Shown here: one piece after another, positions 22,476 through 33,075 of the stretch
How positions within the stretch are numbered: the stretch's first letter is position 1
Layout of the letters: every line of letters starts with the position of its first letter
Assembly: GCF_030463565.1 (NCBI RefSeq)
Contig: NC_134675.1
Location: forward strand, 9,879,862-9,943,861
Reading direction: 5' to 3'
DNA length: 64,000 nt
From: Pelecanus crispus
Taxonomy: Eukaryota > Chordata > Aves > Pelecaniformes > Pelecanidae
Made by a program: the position numbers and the translations under genes
Notes under the pieces: model-generated
Seen by the model: the letters and a program-made list of their open reading frames with translations, nothing else
Databases searched by the model: none
Told to the model about the DNA's origin: nothing

Positions 22476-23588
22476 TGTATTGTGTTTGCGTGGCGAGGTT
22501 TTGGTAGTGGGGGAGCTACAGGGGTGGCTTCTGTGAGAAGCTGCTAGAAGCTTCCCCTATGTCCGATAGAGCCAGTGCCAGCCGGCTACAAGACGGACCC
22601 GCTACTGGCCCAGGCCAAGCCCATCAGCGACGGTGGTAGTGCCTCTGGGATATCATATTTAAGAAGGGGGGGGAAAAAAACCAACCAGGGACACAAACTG
22701 CAGCTGGAGATAGGACTGAGAATATGTGAGAGGAACGACTCTGCAGACACCAAGGTCAGTGCAGAAGGAGGGGGAGGAGGTGCTCCAGGTGCGGAGCAGA
22801 GATTCCCCTGCAGCCCCTGGTGCAGCCCATGGTGAGGCAGCTGTCCCCCTGCAGCCCATGGAGGCCCACAGGGGAGCAGGGGGATGTGCCCGAAGGAGGC
22901 TGTGACCCCATGGGAAGCCCACGCTGGAGCAGGCTCCTGGCAGGACCTGTGGCCCCGTGGAGAGAGAGGAGCCCACACTGGAGCAGGCTCCTGGCAGGAC
23001 CTGTGACCCCATGGGGGACCCACATGGGAGCAGTCTGCTCCTGAAGGGCTGCATCCCGTGGAAGGGACCCACGCTGGAGCAGTTCGTGAAGGACTGCAGC
23101 CCATGGGAAGGACCCATGTTGGAGAAGTTCATGGAGGACTGTCTGCCGTGGGAGGGACCCCACGCTGGAGCAAGGGAGGAGTGTGAGGAGTCCTCCCCTG
23201 AGGAGGAAGGAGCTGCAGAGACGTGTGATGAACTGACTACAACCCCCATTCCCCGTCCCCCTGCGCCGCTCGGGGGGAGGAGGTAGAGAGAAATGGGGAG
23301 TGAAGTTGAGCCCGGGAAGAAGGGAGGGGTGGGGGGAAGGTGTTTTTAAGATTTGGTTTTTATTTTCTCATTACCCTACTCAGATTTGATTGGCAATAAA
23401 TTAAACTGATTTTCCCCATGTCGAGTCTGTTTTGCCCGTGACAGTAATTGCTGAGTGATCTCCCTGTCCTTATCTCGACCCACGAGCTTTTTCGTTATAT
23501 TTTCTCTCCCCTGTCCAGTTGAGAAGGGGAGTGATAGAGCAGCTTTGGTGGGCACTTGGCATCCAGCCAGGGTCAACCCATCACAACA
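22476..23588 (+). mobile_element. Complete solo LTR, family A
   Basis: From TGTATTGTGTTTGCG to ATCACAACA. A TATA-like TATTTAAG lies near 22655 and an AATAAA near 23393, giving the + orientation used for the family. The middle (about 22800-23170) is made of 45-bp units. A frame at 22957-23286 (109 codons) runs through them and ends GGRR-stop. The target duplication is unclear (GTACG to the left, GTATT to the right). Confidence 0.8.
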
Positions 23589-24508
23589 GTATTAGTGCAA
23601 TTTAAAAAAACACAGTAAAAAGTATAAGATTTTAATTAAATCAAGAAGTATACTTAATGAGAAAATAGTAATGTTTAAAACTATCATCTGACACTTCTTC
23701 ATATAAAGACAATTTACTGCTTATAGGATCATGGCTATAAATTTCTTTTTTAGCCCTGGATGCTAAATTTATTGCTTTTACCTTCAGCCATGTAAGTGCC
23801 TATTGTGATTGAGTAAGCCTTCAGGAATTAATTTTTCCCCTACTCCAAAATATAGTCTGAAGCAGTCTACTGTAGTTATAGGTTTGCCTTCATCTTAAAA
23901 ATATCAAGCATTACTGCCTAGAGAAAAAAAAAACAACACCACACTTCACTCTCACTTTACACTTTCCATAGCTAAACGTTGAGAAGGTTATATTAACAGA
24001 AACGCCATATTTATAAAGCAGGCAAGAGACTTTTAGAGAGAATTCATGCTTCCAGCAAGCCAAGAGCAATTTAAAGGCAGACCAAACAAAACAGAAGAAA
24101 CAAAGAGAAGTGTGAACTTTTCTCAACTGTCTTGATGGATTTTAACTTTGAAACCTCATTATAACCATTTAATTGCCAATGTTTTAATTATTTCTTTAAC
24201 CTGTTCAGCAAAACCTTCAGCCACTGCACTAATTCAGTGTCATTGTTCAGATGTTCCAATCATGTACAGATACTCTGTCCAGACAAGGCAATAGTTTGTA
24301 AAAAGGATTTAGTTTATTGCACTACATATCAGGTTTAAGGACAGCCTGAAATCATAATTGCCCAATTATTAGTTTATCATTCAATTCAATTAAACCAATG
24401 TAGTTAATTAAAGTAAATGTATGCACACACTTGTACCAATTGAAGTTTCATTTTAACTTGTAAATAATCACTTACAAAATATGTATATATCTCAGTTTAA
24501 TGTAAGGG
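23589..24508. other. Unassigned A/T-rich sequence
   Basis: Nothing recognisable on either strand. Confidence 0.4.
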
Positions 24509-25089
24509 TGGTGTGATTTAACCCCAGCTGGCAGCTAAGCACCACACAGCCACTCGCTCACTCCCCCCACAGTGGGATGGGGGAGAGAATAGGAAGGGTA
24601 AAAGTGAGAAAACTGGTGAGTTGAGATAAAGGCAGTTTAATAGGGAAAGCAAAAGCTGTGTGTGCAAGAAAAGCAAAACAAGGAATTCATTCACTGCTTC
24701 CCATGGGCAGGCAGGTGTTCAGCCATCTCCAGGAAAGCAGGGCTCCATCACATGTAACGGTTACTTGGGAAGACAAATGCCATCACTCCAAACGTTCCCC
24801 CCCTCCGCGCTTTTTATTGCTGAGCACGACGTCATATGGTGTGGACTATCCCTTTGGTCAGTTGGGGTCAGCTGTCCCAGCTGTGTCCCCTCCCAACTTC
24901 TTGTGCCCCCCAGCCTACTTGCTGTGGGAACAGCGCGAGGAGCAGAAAAGGCCTTGACTCTGTGTAAGCACTGCTCAGCAATAACTAAAACATATGTGTA
25001 TCAACACTGTTTTGATCACAAATCCAAAACATAGCCCCATACAAGCTACCATGAAGAAATTTAACTCTGTCCCAGCCATAACCACTACA
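24509..25089 (-). mobile_element. Solo LTR, diverged subfamily of family B
   Basis: Aligns over its length with the minus-strand family-B LTRs (CAGCTAAGCACCACACAGCC region, CATATGGTGTGGA region) but with a distinct middle, shared with the copy at 27605-28159. It ends CACTACA. Confidence 0.75.
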
Positions 25090-25103
25090 CTGGGAATGCA
25101 AAT

Positions 25104-25405
25104 TGAGCCAGTTTGCAGAAGTGAAAGCCATCTAGTTGACCCTAGAGATTGCCAGTGGCCAGTCCTTTATCTCTATACTGACTCATGGATGGTGGCAAAT
25201 GCCCTGTGGGGGTGGCTACAGCAATGGAAGCAGAGCAACTGGCAGCACAGAGGCAAACCCATCTGGGCAAGATATCACTGCCCAGATAGAAAACATTGCT
25301 TTAAAGGTCCATCATATAGATGCTCACATGCTCAAAAGCCGTGCCACTGGAGAACACTGAAATAACAAACAGGTAGACCAGGCTGCCAGAACTGAAGTGG
25401 CTCAG
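25104..25405 (+). pseudogene. ERV RNase H fragment
   Basis: Encodes YLYTDSWMVANALWGWLQQW and the following RNase H/integrase linker of the family-B pol, with stops. It lies in the opposite direction to the adjacent LTR, so the two are not parts of one simple element. Confidence 0.75.
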
Positions 25406-25996
25406 GTGAGGGAAACTTAAGAAGCTAAGAAGATTAAGTGGAATATAACATAAAATGTAGATTTCTCCCAAATTTTGTAATTAGGACTTTAACTTCATGT
25501 CCTGCTGAAACAGAACTTTATTCTGCTTAAATCTTAAGCTTGTCTAGTATTGGCAGTGATTGCAGGTGAGGTTGGCAAATGTAAACAAAGCACCTTCATT
25601 TCTTTGAACACAAACAAAAGGGCAAGTGCAGGTACTTCCTGGGGGAACTGCGCTTTGAGACACGTTTAGAAGTCTTAGGGACTGGAGAGTATCTCCTGGG
25701 TTAAAAAGGGCGGCTAGTATTTTTAAGTGCTGTGTTCAAGAAGCAATTTCTTTTTAGTGGACACAGGCTAGCATCTCTGCTACAGACAGAAAGCAGACAC
25801 ACCTCACAGCTCTAAGTAAACCATGAAACTTTACAAACAAGCTAAGGATTAATCCTCATTGGAAAAGAGGTAGGTTTAACCATATTAATTTGTATGTGGA
25901 AACTACTGGTGTAGAAGACCTGGAAAAAAAAAAAAAAATTTTTTAGCAAATTACCCAATAGTAACAGATTATAGTGAAGATAACATGTAATGCCTT
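25406..25996. other. Unassigned sequence
   Basis: No gene or repeat recognised; it contains a short A run followed by T run near 25927-25945. Confidence 0.4.
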
Positions 25997-27141
25997 TGTG
26001 GTGGTGCATCCCCCCCCTTATTCCTCTTTCTCTTACACCGCTTTACGACCTCAGGAATTCCAGGCCGCGGCTTTTCTGTAGCGAGTTAGTTAAGCGCCCC
26101 TTAATTGTACCAGAAACTCCTACATGGTTGAAGCAGAGAGCGGCCCTGTCCTTATCAAAATCTCCCTATTATGGCTAATAAGGGGAGCGAGAACAAACAG
26201 CTACCCCTGACAGCCTTGGAACAGAGCGGTATCATCGTTACTGGAATTCCAGCAACTACAGACCCAAATTGTGGCTTGGATGGAAATTTACTGGTGACTA
26301 AAGCCAATCATCTCACAATCCTATAAACAGCAGTCCTAAGTGAGGCCCTTTGAGCTCTCCTGGACTGCTGTGGGCTGCACCAGCATCTCCCTCTGATCGA
26401 AATGCCTCTCAGAACCAGCAAACTCTGAAAGTTTGCTACAACCAGAAATCCACTGCCGAAGATTGACAGTGGAGCTTGGGCTGAAAACGTTCACTCCTCG
26501 AGGCTCAACCCTCGCCCGTTGAGAAATGCCAAGGCATTAGACATGAGTATTTCACTGAACTCGAGGGGAATTTTTAACAGGTATACCGTTTTTATATACG
26601 TATCCATGTTTGTGTGTATGCATGTGTGAATCAGTTTAAGTAGTCTGTAGATGTACGATTTAATTTCAAAGTGAGTCTTATACTGCTGCCTTACCCTTAC
26701 TCACATAAACCGTTGACCAAGTCTGAGACTAAGAGTGGGCCCAGCCGCACCCAGACTCCTCTCTGAGAAGGAGTTTAGAAAGCAAGGGGGTCTATTCTGA
26801 ACCTCGTGACTCAACGGGAGGGTCCTCCTTATCCCCTGCATACACAATCTCTCTGTGAATCATTCCAACTCAGTGTAACTTAATTTTCCTTTTATGCACT
26901 TCCATGTAGTAATAGAGTGAACCTTGCCATCTTTGAATCTATAACTAAGTCACTGTTTTGATCAGTTTTGTCTAATCACTTTGTTAATCACCGATGACTG
27001 AGTGCTATTAAAACATTACAATCAAATCCTGCGATTTGCTACAAGTAAATTCTAAACTGCTACTAAATCAAACTGTGTAAAGTCACTCATTCACAATAAA
27101 TTAACATAATCTGCAGGATTCACAAACCTGCGTTCGTGACA
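25997..27141 (+). mobile_element. Solo LTR, family C, with perfect target duplication
   Basis: A 1145-base LTR from TGTGGTGGTGC to GTTCGTGACA, flanked by GCCTT on both sides (25992-25996 and 27142-27146). TATAAA is at 26322-26327. It is the same family as the LTR inside provirus 1. Confidence 0.85.
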
Positions 27142-27604
27142 GCCTTACTGGCAAAGGGGTGTTTGTAGTCGGTGCAAGTACATGCATTATTACTCTTAGT
27201 AATCTAAAGTAGCATCATGCATTCCAGAGCCTTCTAGAAACTATACAGCAGTTCTCCATAGACATCTGATATGCTGGGTTGGATGTAACTGTAGAGGTAC
27301 TGTGTATCTGCAAAAGGAAGCATATGCCACAACAGGTGATGTTATAATCTTGATAGTACTGCTAGTAAGTGTCCCTAGCACATGCTCCAAGTATTAATTT
27401 ATGCTAATTCTGTCATATTTTCCACAGCTATTGTTACTTTTGATAGCCAAAATAAGCTATTACAAATATACTTAATATATGTATAGTCACATCTTCTTAC
27501 TCTATAGACAATCTTGCAGAATATATCCTTCTTAATGAAGCAATTGCCCTATATACTCTCCAGAGGAATGCCAGGAAACCATGAAAATATTCAAAATGTT
27601 TGCA
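27142..27604. other. Unassigned A/T-rich sequence
   Basis: Nothing recognisable. Confidence 0.4.
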
Positions 27605-28159
27605 GATTTGGGGCCTTATCCAACATCTAAATACCACACAGCCACTCACTCAACCCATCCCCCACCCAAGCAGGACAAGTAAGAGAATAGGAAGGACAAA
27701 AGCAAGAAAACTCTGGGTCAAGATAAAGATAGTTTAATAAGGAAAGAAGAAAATGAAAGAAAACAAAAACACAAAACAAGTGATGCAAAGACAATCACCA
27801 CCTCCCACAAATAGATTAATGCCCAGCCAGTCTCTGAGCAATAGCTACCTCCTCCAAAACCCTCTCACCCTCAGTTTTTATTGCTGAGCATGACATCATA
27901 TGGCATGGAATATTCCTTTGACCAATTCAGGTCAGCTGTCCAGGTTGTGTCCCCTCCCAGCCTTCATGCCCACCCCTAGCCTACTTGCTGGGGGGGGCAG
28001 AGTGGGAAAAAGAGAAAGCCTTGATGCTGTGCAAGCACTGTTCAGCAATACCCAAAATACTGGTGTGTTATCAACACCGTTTTAGCCACAAATCCAAAAC
28101 ACAGTGCCATGTGGGCTGCTACAAAGAAAATTAACTCCATCCCAGCCACACCCAGTACA
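27605..28159 (-). mobile_element. Solo LTR, diverged subfamily of family B, eroded
   Basis: Shares its body with the LTR at 24509-25089 (GCTGAGCATGACATCATATGG region; ends CCCAGTACA). The left end is worn and approximate. Confidence 0.7.
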
Positions 28160-29479
28160 CCTTGGTAAAGTGTTTCAGTGTTAATTACCTTAATTTAAAT
28201 TAAAATTTTCAATTTTAATTTAATTTAAAGCAGTTATTTTCATTCTGACATTCTTGAATTTAAAGTCTATTGGTCTTGTGGCATCTTTGTATATCATAAT
28301 GAAGTATTCTCCCTTAAGCTGACTTAGGCAAACTTAAGTGCTTCAGGAAGGAACATAGTCTAATACAGATTTTTTGTAGGCTTTGAAGCTGTTTTCTTGT
28401 CTGAACACCTTCTTATGCATTGTTTTTAACTCTAAGGGGGAAAAAAACGTTTATTTTCTCTGTTTTTACCTCCTGAGATTTTGAGGTATTTTCCTATGGT
28501 ACTTGAGAGAAGGACTAATGGAAGCACCTCACCTAGCCTCTGCTGCTTCAGTCTGGTTCCAAAATGGAGATAGAGTTGCTGTGTGTAACAGCTGATCCCA
28601 ACACTTGGTGGGCTGAAGAAGCAGCTGCAGGAAACCCCTGCAGCCCTGCTGAGGGGGTGGCAGGTGCCTTGGCTGCCCAGCTTTGCTTACCCTGGCGGGG
28701 GGGCAGCCATGAGATCAACCCTAGGCCAACATCTCTAGCTGACTGACTGTGGCTCAGATGCTGGCTCCTGGCCAACACAACTCTTCAAGTATGAACTGAT
28801 TTGACAGCTACTGTAGCCACCTTGCTTTGGTATACCCACACAATGACTCCCTTCTTTCAAGCCTTTCCTTCCTTCATGAGCAAACTGTGTTTTCATGTTA
28901 ATCTCAATCTCTTTTATTCTTGCAGGGTGCTGAAGAAAATTCAAAGTCTGGTACCACATCCTGGTCAGTAATGACCCCACAGTCCTCCCTAGCATGATGG
29001 AGTGTAACTGCATATGCAGGAATTCAAAGAGGAGAAAGCGGGTAAATCGCTTTCTCTTTACAACACATTTGGCTGTGTAATTGTGTTGCTCAGAGCGCAG
29101 TCTTTCACTCAGCAGCCACTACTTTCTTTTGCCACTCTGGGAACTCTGGGAACATGTAGACTCCAGCAGTAGCACGATTTACATGATTTTTTTTTTTTTC
29201 TGAACATGAGCCACCTTAAACAAACATTAATCAGTTCTAAACAACTCGAGTTAGATATCAAGAGGAAGAAAGGAGTGCTCTGCCTCCAGCTGGGGGACGC
29301 CTTCCTCATGGAGGCAAGTGTCCTCTGTGCAGCTGCATGCCAGGACTTCCTAAATATGCCCTAATGCCACTTGTAACCGCGTAGGAAGAGTAAGAAATGC
29401 ATATGTGTTTGTTAGGGGGCTCTGATTTTAGACAGGAAAAACCTGAAACAAAAAAACCACCCACACCACACTAAACAGT
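28160..29479. other. Unassigned sequence upstream of the CHD1 CpG island
   Basis: About 1.3 kb with no recognisable exon or repeat. A pyrimidine tract with CAG at about 28909-28925 resembles a splice acceptor, but the sequence after it matches nothing I know. Confidence 0.4.
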
Positions 29480-31010
29480 AATGTGTGGCCTAGGCCAGGT
29501 TCCCTGCCACGCTGCGCAGGTCATGGGCGCCCCTCAGGCCAGGCCGCGCCCTGCCCCCTCACGCAGGAGCTGCAGCGGGCATCAGGAGCGGCACCAGCCC
29601 CCTGCTGCCCCCGGCCCCGGCAGCATCCGGCGCGGCAAGGAGGCCGCTTTGGCTCCGCCACCCCCTCCAAGCGGCCCTTCCTGCCGCCATAGCCCGGCGG
29701 CGCTGTCCCCTCCCGGCTGTTGCTCCTCCTCCTCCCCGCTCTGTCCCAGGGCGCAGGACTGACATCACACCCAGGGTTTCCATCCGACTAAGGGAAGAGG
29801 AGGAGGAGGTTGAGCGGAGTGGCAGCGTGATGGCGGTGGTCGGGAGGACTTAAGAAACGGCGGCGGAGCAACACAGCACCTACTCCCCAGGCTTCTCCCT
29901 GCCCGGTTTGGGGCCCTATTGTTCAAGCCGGTGGGGGCTGCAGGCGAGCCCGCCGCGTGGGGCTGTAAGGAGCCGGCGGCCCAGGCCCTGTGGCGGCCGC
30001 AGGAGCAGCCTCCGACCCTAGGTTGCAGGACAGACCTCTTCGTGGGGTGTAGCACCATCTCGGACCAGGGCAGCCCTAGGGAGGCCGAGCCGGGCACACG
30101 CACGCAGGTAGGCAGAGGCCCGCCATGGCTCCTTTCCCTTTCCCTGGTCCGGAGTTGTGCGGTAGCTGTCGCTTTCGAAGATGGATGGGGAGGCGACTGG
30201 CGCTGAGAAGAAGGGGTTGGATGCCCAGCGTGGGGCTGGGCTCCTGGGCCCGTTCGCTGTTTTCCGAAGAGGGAGGGAGGGAACTGTGAGAGCTGAGGCG
30301 GGCAGCCGGGGTAGAGCCTCTTTCGCTGGCTCCTGCGGGGGGAGCCTGTGACGAACCGGCTGGGAGGCAGGAGTGCGGCCTTCGCTCTTCTCTGGCCATG
30401 GGGGGGGGCGCTGGGAGGAGCGAGCACGGAGGACAGCGGCTGCCTTGGCAATACTGCCAGGGAGCTTCGGCCAGGAGCGGCGCCTGTGCGGGTCGCGCCA
30501 CCAGCAGAGGGCCGTCTCCGGGGGTGGGAGGTGAACCCGCGGGAGGTAGGGAGACAGCCCTGGTTTGGGCTCTTCCCGGGAGCGCCTTGGGAGGGGTCGG
30601 TCACGGGAGGCCGCGAGAGCGCGGTGCGGGTGGTCGGGGAGGATCGTCGTGGAGCAGGGAGTGGGCGACAAGGAGCGAGTTCCGTGGCCACTAAAGATGT
30701 TTCTTGGGGCCCGGGGAGTGCCGGTCCCGGAGGTGGCAGGGTGTTTGCACCCTGGGAGCGGGAGGGCAGACAGCGCGGAGCTTGGCCTCGTTGGGCAGCA
30801 GCGGCCGATCCGCGAGGAACCACCAAGCTGCCCGGCTCGCCGCCGCGGGGGGCCCAGCCTCGCTTCGCGGCTTCTCTGGGGTTACAGGGCTCTTCCCTAT
30901 CACTTTTCTTCCGTCATCGCCTTTGTTTGCTGGCTGGAGTAGCCCTGGTGTCTGAGATGGTGCCTGAGCTCAGGGCTTTTTCCGTCCCGGAACGAGGCGG
31001 CCCCCACCTC
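29480..31010 (+). promoter_or_regulatory. CHD1: CpG island, CHD1 promoter region
   Basis: An abrupt rise in G+C and CpG density compared with all flanking sequence, immediately upstream of the CHD1 start exon and without a TATA box I can point to. This is the expected promoter type for a housekeeping chromatin gene. Open frames inside it are GC-rich artefacts. That the island still contains many CpGs suggests it is unmethylated in the germ line. Confidence 0.8.
29860..30107 (+). other. CHD1: Probable non-coding exon 1 of CHD1 (approximate start)
   Basis: The sequence CGCACGCAG followed by GTAGGC at 30108 is a good splice donor inside the CpG island. It would join the acceptor at 31664-31665 in front of exon 2. 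The transcription start is not determinable from sequence alone; the left coordinate is a guess. Confidence 0.4.
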
Positions 31011-31665
31011 CATCATGAGCTGTAGGTCGGGCTGTATTAGAGGAGAGCACCTCGAGGCAGGCAACCTGCAGGCAAGCCCCTAATCGCTTTCACACCACTA
31101 AATCTGTAAAAGGCGCTGCTCTTTAGCTGATTATCAGTGAGTTCATGCTTGCACTCCATTGAAAGTGAGCCTAAACTTTTTCTAGGTGCATCTGACACGG
31201 CAGAGATCTGATTGAAGATGTTAATGTATATGAAATAACAATCACTCCATCTGTGGGATCTTGTTAGCTTGATGTAGTTGAGCCAATTTTTTAAAATGGG
31301 ACAGTCTTCATTTTCCTGTCTCTACCCCCAACTGGATGTAAACATTATGTCTGTATCTGGAAATGCTTCTGATATGTTTGGTTTGTGTATGAAATAATTT
31401 TGCTAATCAGATCTTAGAGCATTAATATCCATAATTTATATTTATGTGTTTGGGGAGGCTGTTTTCCTTTAAAAGTTAAATCTGGTTGTTCTTAAGACAG
31501 TACTATGGCATACCAAAAGCTATTTTTCAGTTAAAAAGAAGATATCAAACATGACAAATACTCCCTTTCAGTGTTGTTGTGACAGGACAGGTTATTTTCA
31601 GTATCTTTCAGTTGGTAACCATCAAATATTTCAAATTATGTTAACGTTTTCCTTTACTACTTTAG
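30108..31665 (+). other. CHD1: CHD1 intron 1 (inferred)
   Basis: The first 900 bases are the rest of the CpG island; the remainder is A/T-rich and plain. It ends in a pyrimidine tract and TTTAG. Confidence 0.4.
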
Positions 31666-31866
31666 GTAATTTGGGAAAAATCTTCAATACCTGCAGAGAA
31701 CAGTTGAGTAAACAAGTCACCTGGAAAACAGAGTACCAAGAAGTAGATTCTTGACATCTGCCTTCTAACCTGAGTGGACTTCTATTTATCTTTTAAACTT
31801 CTTAATATTTAAAATGAATGGGCATAGTGATGAAGACATTGTAAGAAACAGTACTGGAGAGTCAAG
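31666..31866 (+). CDS. CHD1: CHD1 exon 2 with start codon
   Basis: CHD1 is a nuclear ATP-dependent chromatin remodeller with two chromodomains and a SNF2 helicase. The start codon ATG is at 31814-31816. The 53 coding bases give MNGHSDEDIVRNSTGES plus two bases that join exon 3. This start is chosen because it matches the known N-terminus of vertebrate CHD1, apart from DIV and NST substitutions. The donor GTAAGC begins at 31867. Bases 31666-31813 are 5' untranslated, and the acceptor position is inferred. Confidence 0.85.
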
Positions 31867-32065
31867 GTAAGCACTTTCAGTCCTTGGCTACGTATTCTCC
31901 TGTATTTTGTTTATTAGAATTGGTTTACGTTTTAACTTTGTGCCAAAGTTTCCTGGTGAGCAAGTAGACCATTATTTAGGAGGACTGGCCATGCTTTTTT
32001 ACAGATGCTTAATCTGCTTTTTAGAATCAGTTACCTTCATTTAATAACAATTGTGTATATACCTT

Positions 32066-32625
32066 TGTTGTGGTTTAGCCCCAGCCAGCAACTAAGCACC
32101 ACGCAGCCGCTCGCTCACTCCCCCTGCCCCGGTGGGATGGGGGAGAGAATCGGAGGAGTAAAAGTGAGAAAAACTCCTGCACTGAGATAAGAACAGTTTA
32201 ATAATTGAAATAAAGTAAAATAGTAATGATAATAGTAACAACAACATAATAATAATAATATACAAAGCAAGTGATGCACAATGCAACTGCTCACCACCCG
32301 CCGACCGACACCCACCCACTTCCCGAGCAGCGATCGCTCCCCCCGGCCAACTCCCCCCAATTTCTGTACTGAGCATGATGCCATATGGTATGGAATAGCC
32401 CTTTGGTCAGTTTGGATCAACTATTATGGCTGTACCCCCTCCCAGTTTCTTGTGTACCTGGCAGAGCATGGGAAGCTGAAAAGTCCTTGACTGGCATAAG
32501 CAGTACTGAGCAACAACTAAAACCATCAGTGTGTTATCAGCATTCTTCTCCTACTAAATCCAAACCACAGCACTGTGCCTGCTACTAGGAAGAAAATTAA
32601 CTCTATCTCAGCCGAAACCAGGACA
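32066..32625 (-). repeat. 3' LTR of provirus 2
   Basis: 560 bases. It differs from the 5' LTR at 40111-40667 at a few dozen positions by eye, so the integration is old. Confidence 0.9.
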
Positions 32626-32944
32626 GTATCCACCCCTTATTCTATACCATCTACGTCATGCACAGGCCCTCCCCTTCCCAATGCGTTCTAAATAATCACC
32701 ACCACTTTCCCTATCTTGATATATACACACAGATATCATTCCCGTCATCTATGGGCCATCCCTCTAAAATGTCCATTGAGTTAATTTAGTCCATGACTTT
32801 GGGTTCCATCTGTCATCACAGTCGTTCAGAGCAGGAGAGGTGGTGTGCAGTGTTGGATTGTTACATGCTGAAGCCAGTTCTCATTCCAACACGGTTTCAT
32901 CAAAGTTCATTTTCATTAAGCTGGGCAATTCTTACTGTAATACC

Positions 32945-33075
32945 ACTGATATGGCATACAGCAATCATAACATACAGTATTATATACTTAACATTAACAT
33001 ACTATGTTATTATATTAACATTATACTATATTACTATATTAACATACAGTTAAGAGATGACATACAGTATTATAT
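32945..33075. repeat. A/T-rich short tandem repeat next to the CR1 in provirus 2
   Basis: Imperfect repeats of the type ACATTAACATACTAT and ACAGTATTATAT. The same place in provirus 1 (about 16815-16870) is shorter and not repeated, so this is a local expansion. Confidence 0.65.

Noticed and set aside
28909..28975. Acceptor-like pyrimidine tract with CAG followed by an open stretch and a GTAATG-like donor
   Set aside because: The translated stretch matches nothing I know and neither SLC12A2 nor CHD1 has such an exon; chance occurrence is likely.
29765..30826. 353-codon open frame on the minus strand in the CpG island
   Set aside because: Proline/arginine-rich translation of GC-rich promoter DNA, overlapped by long frames in other phases; no domain or conserved motif.
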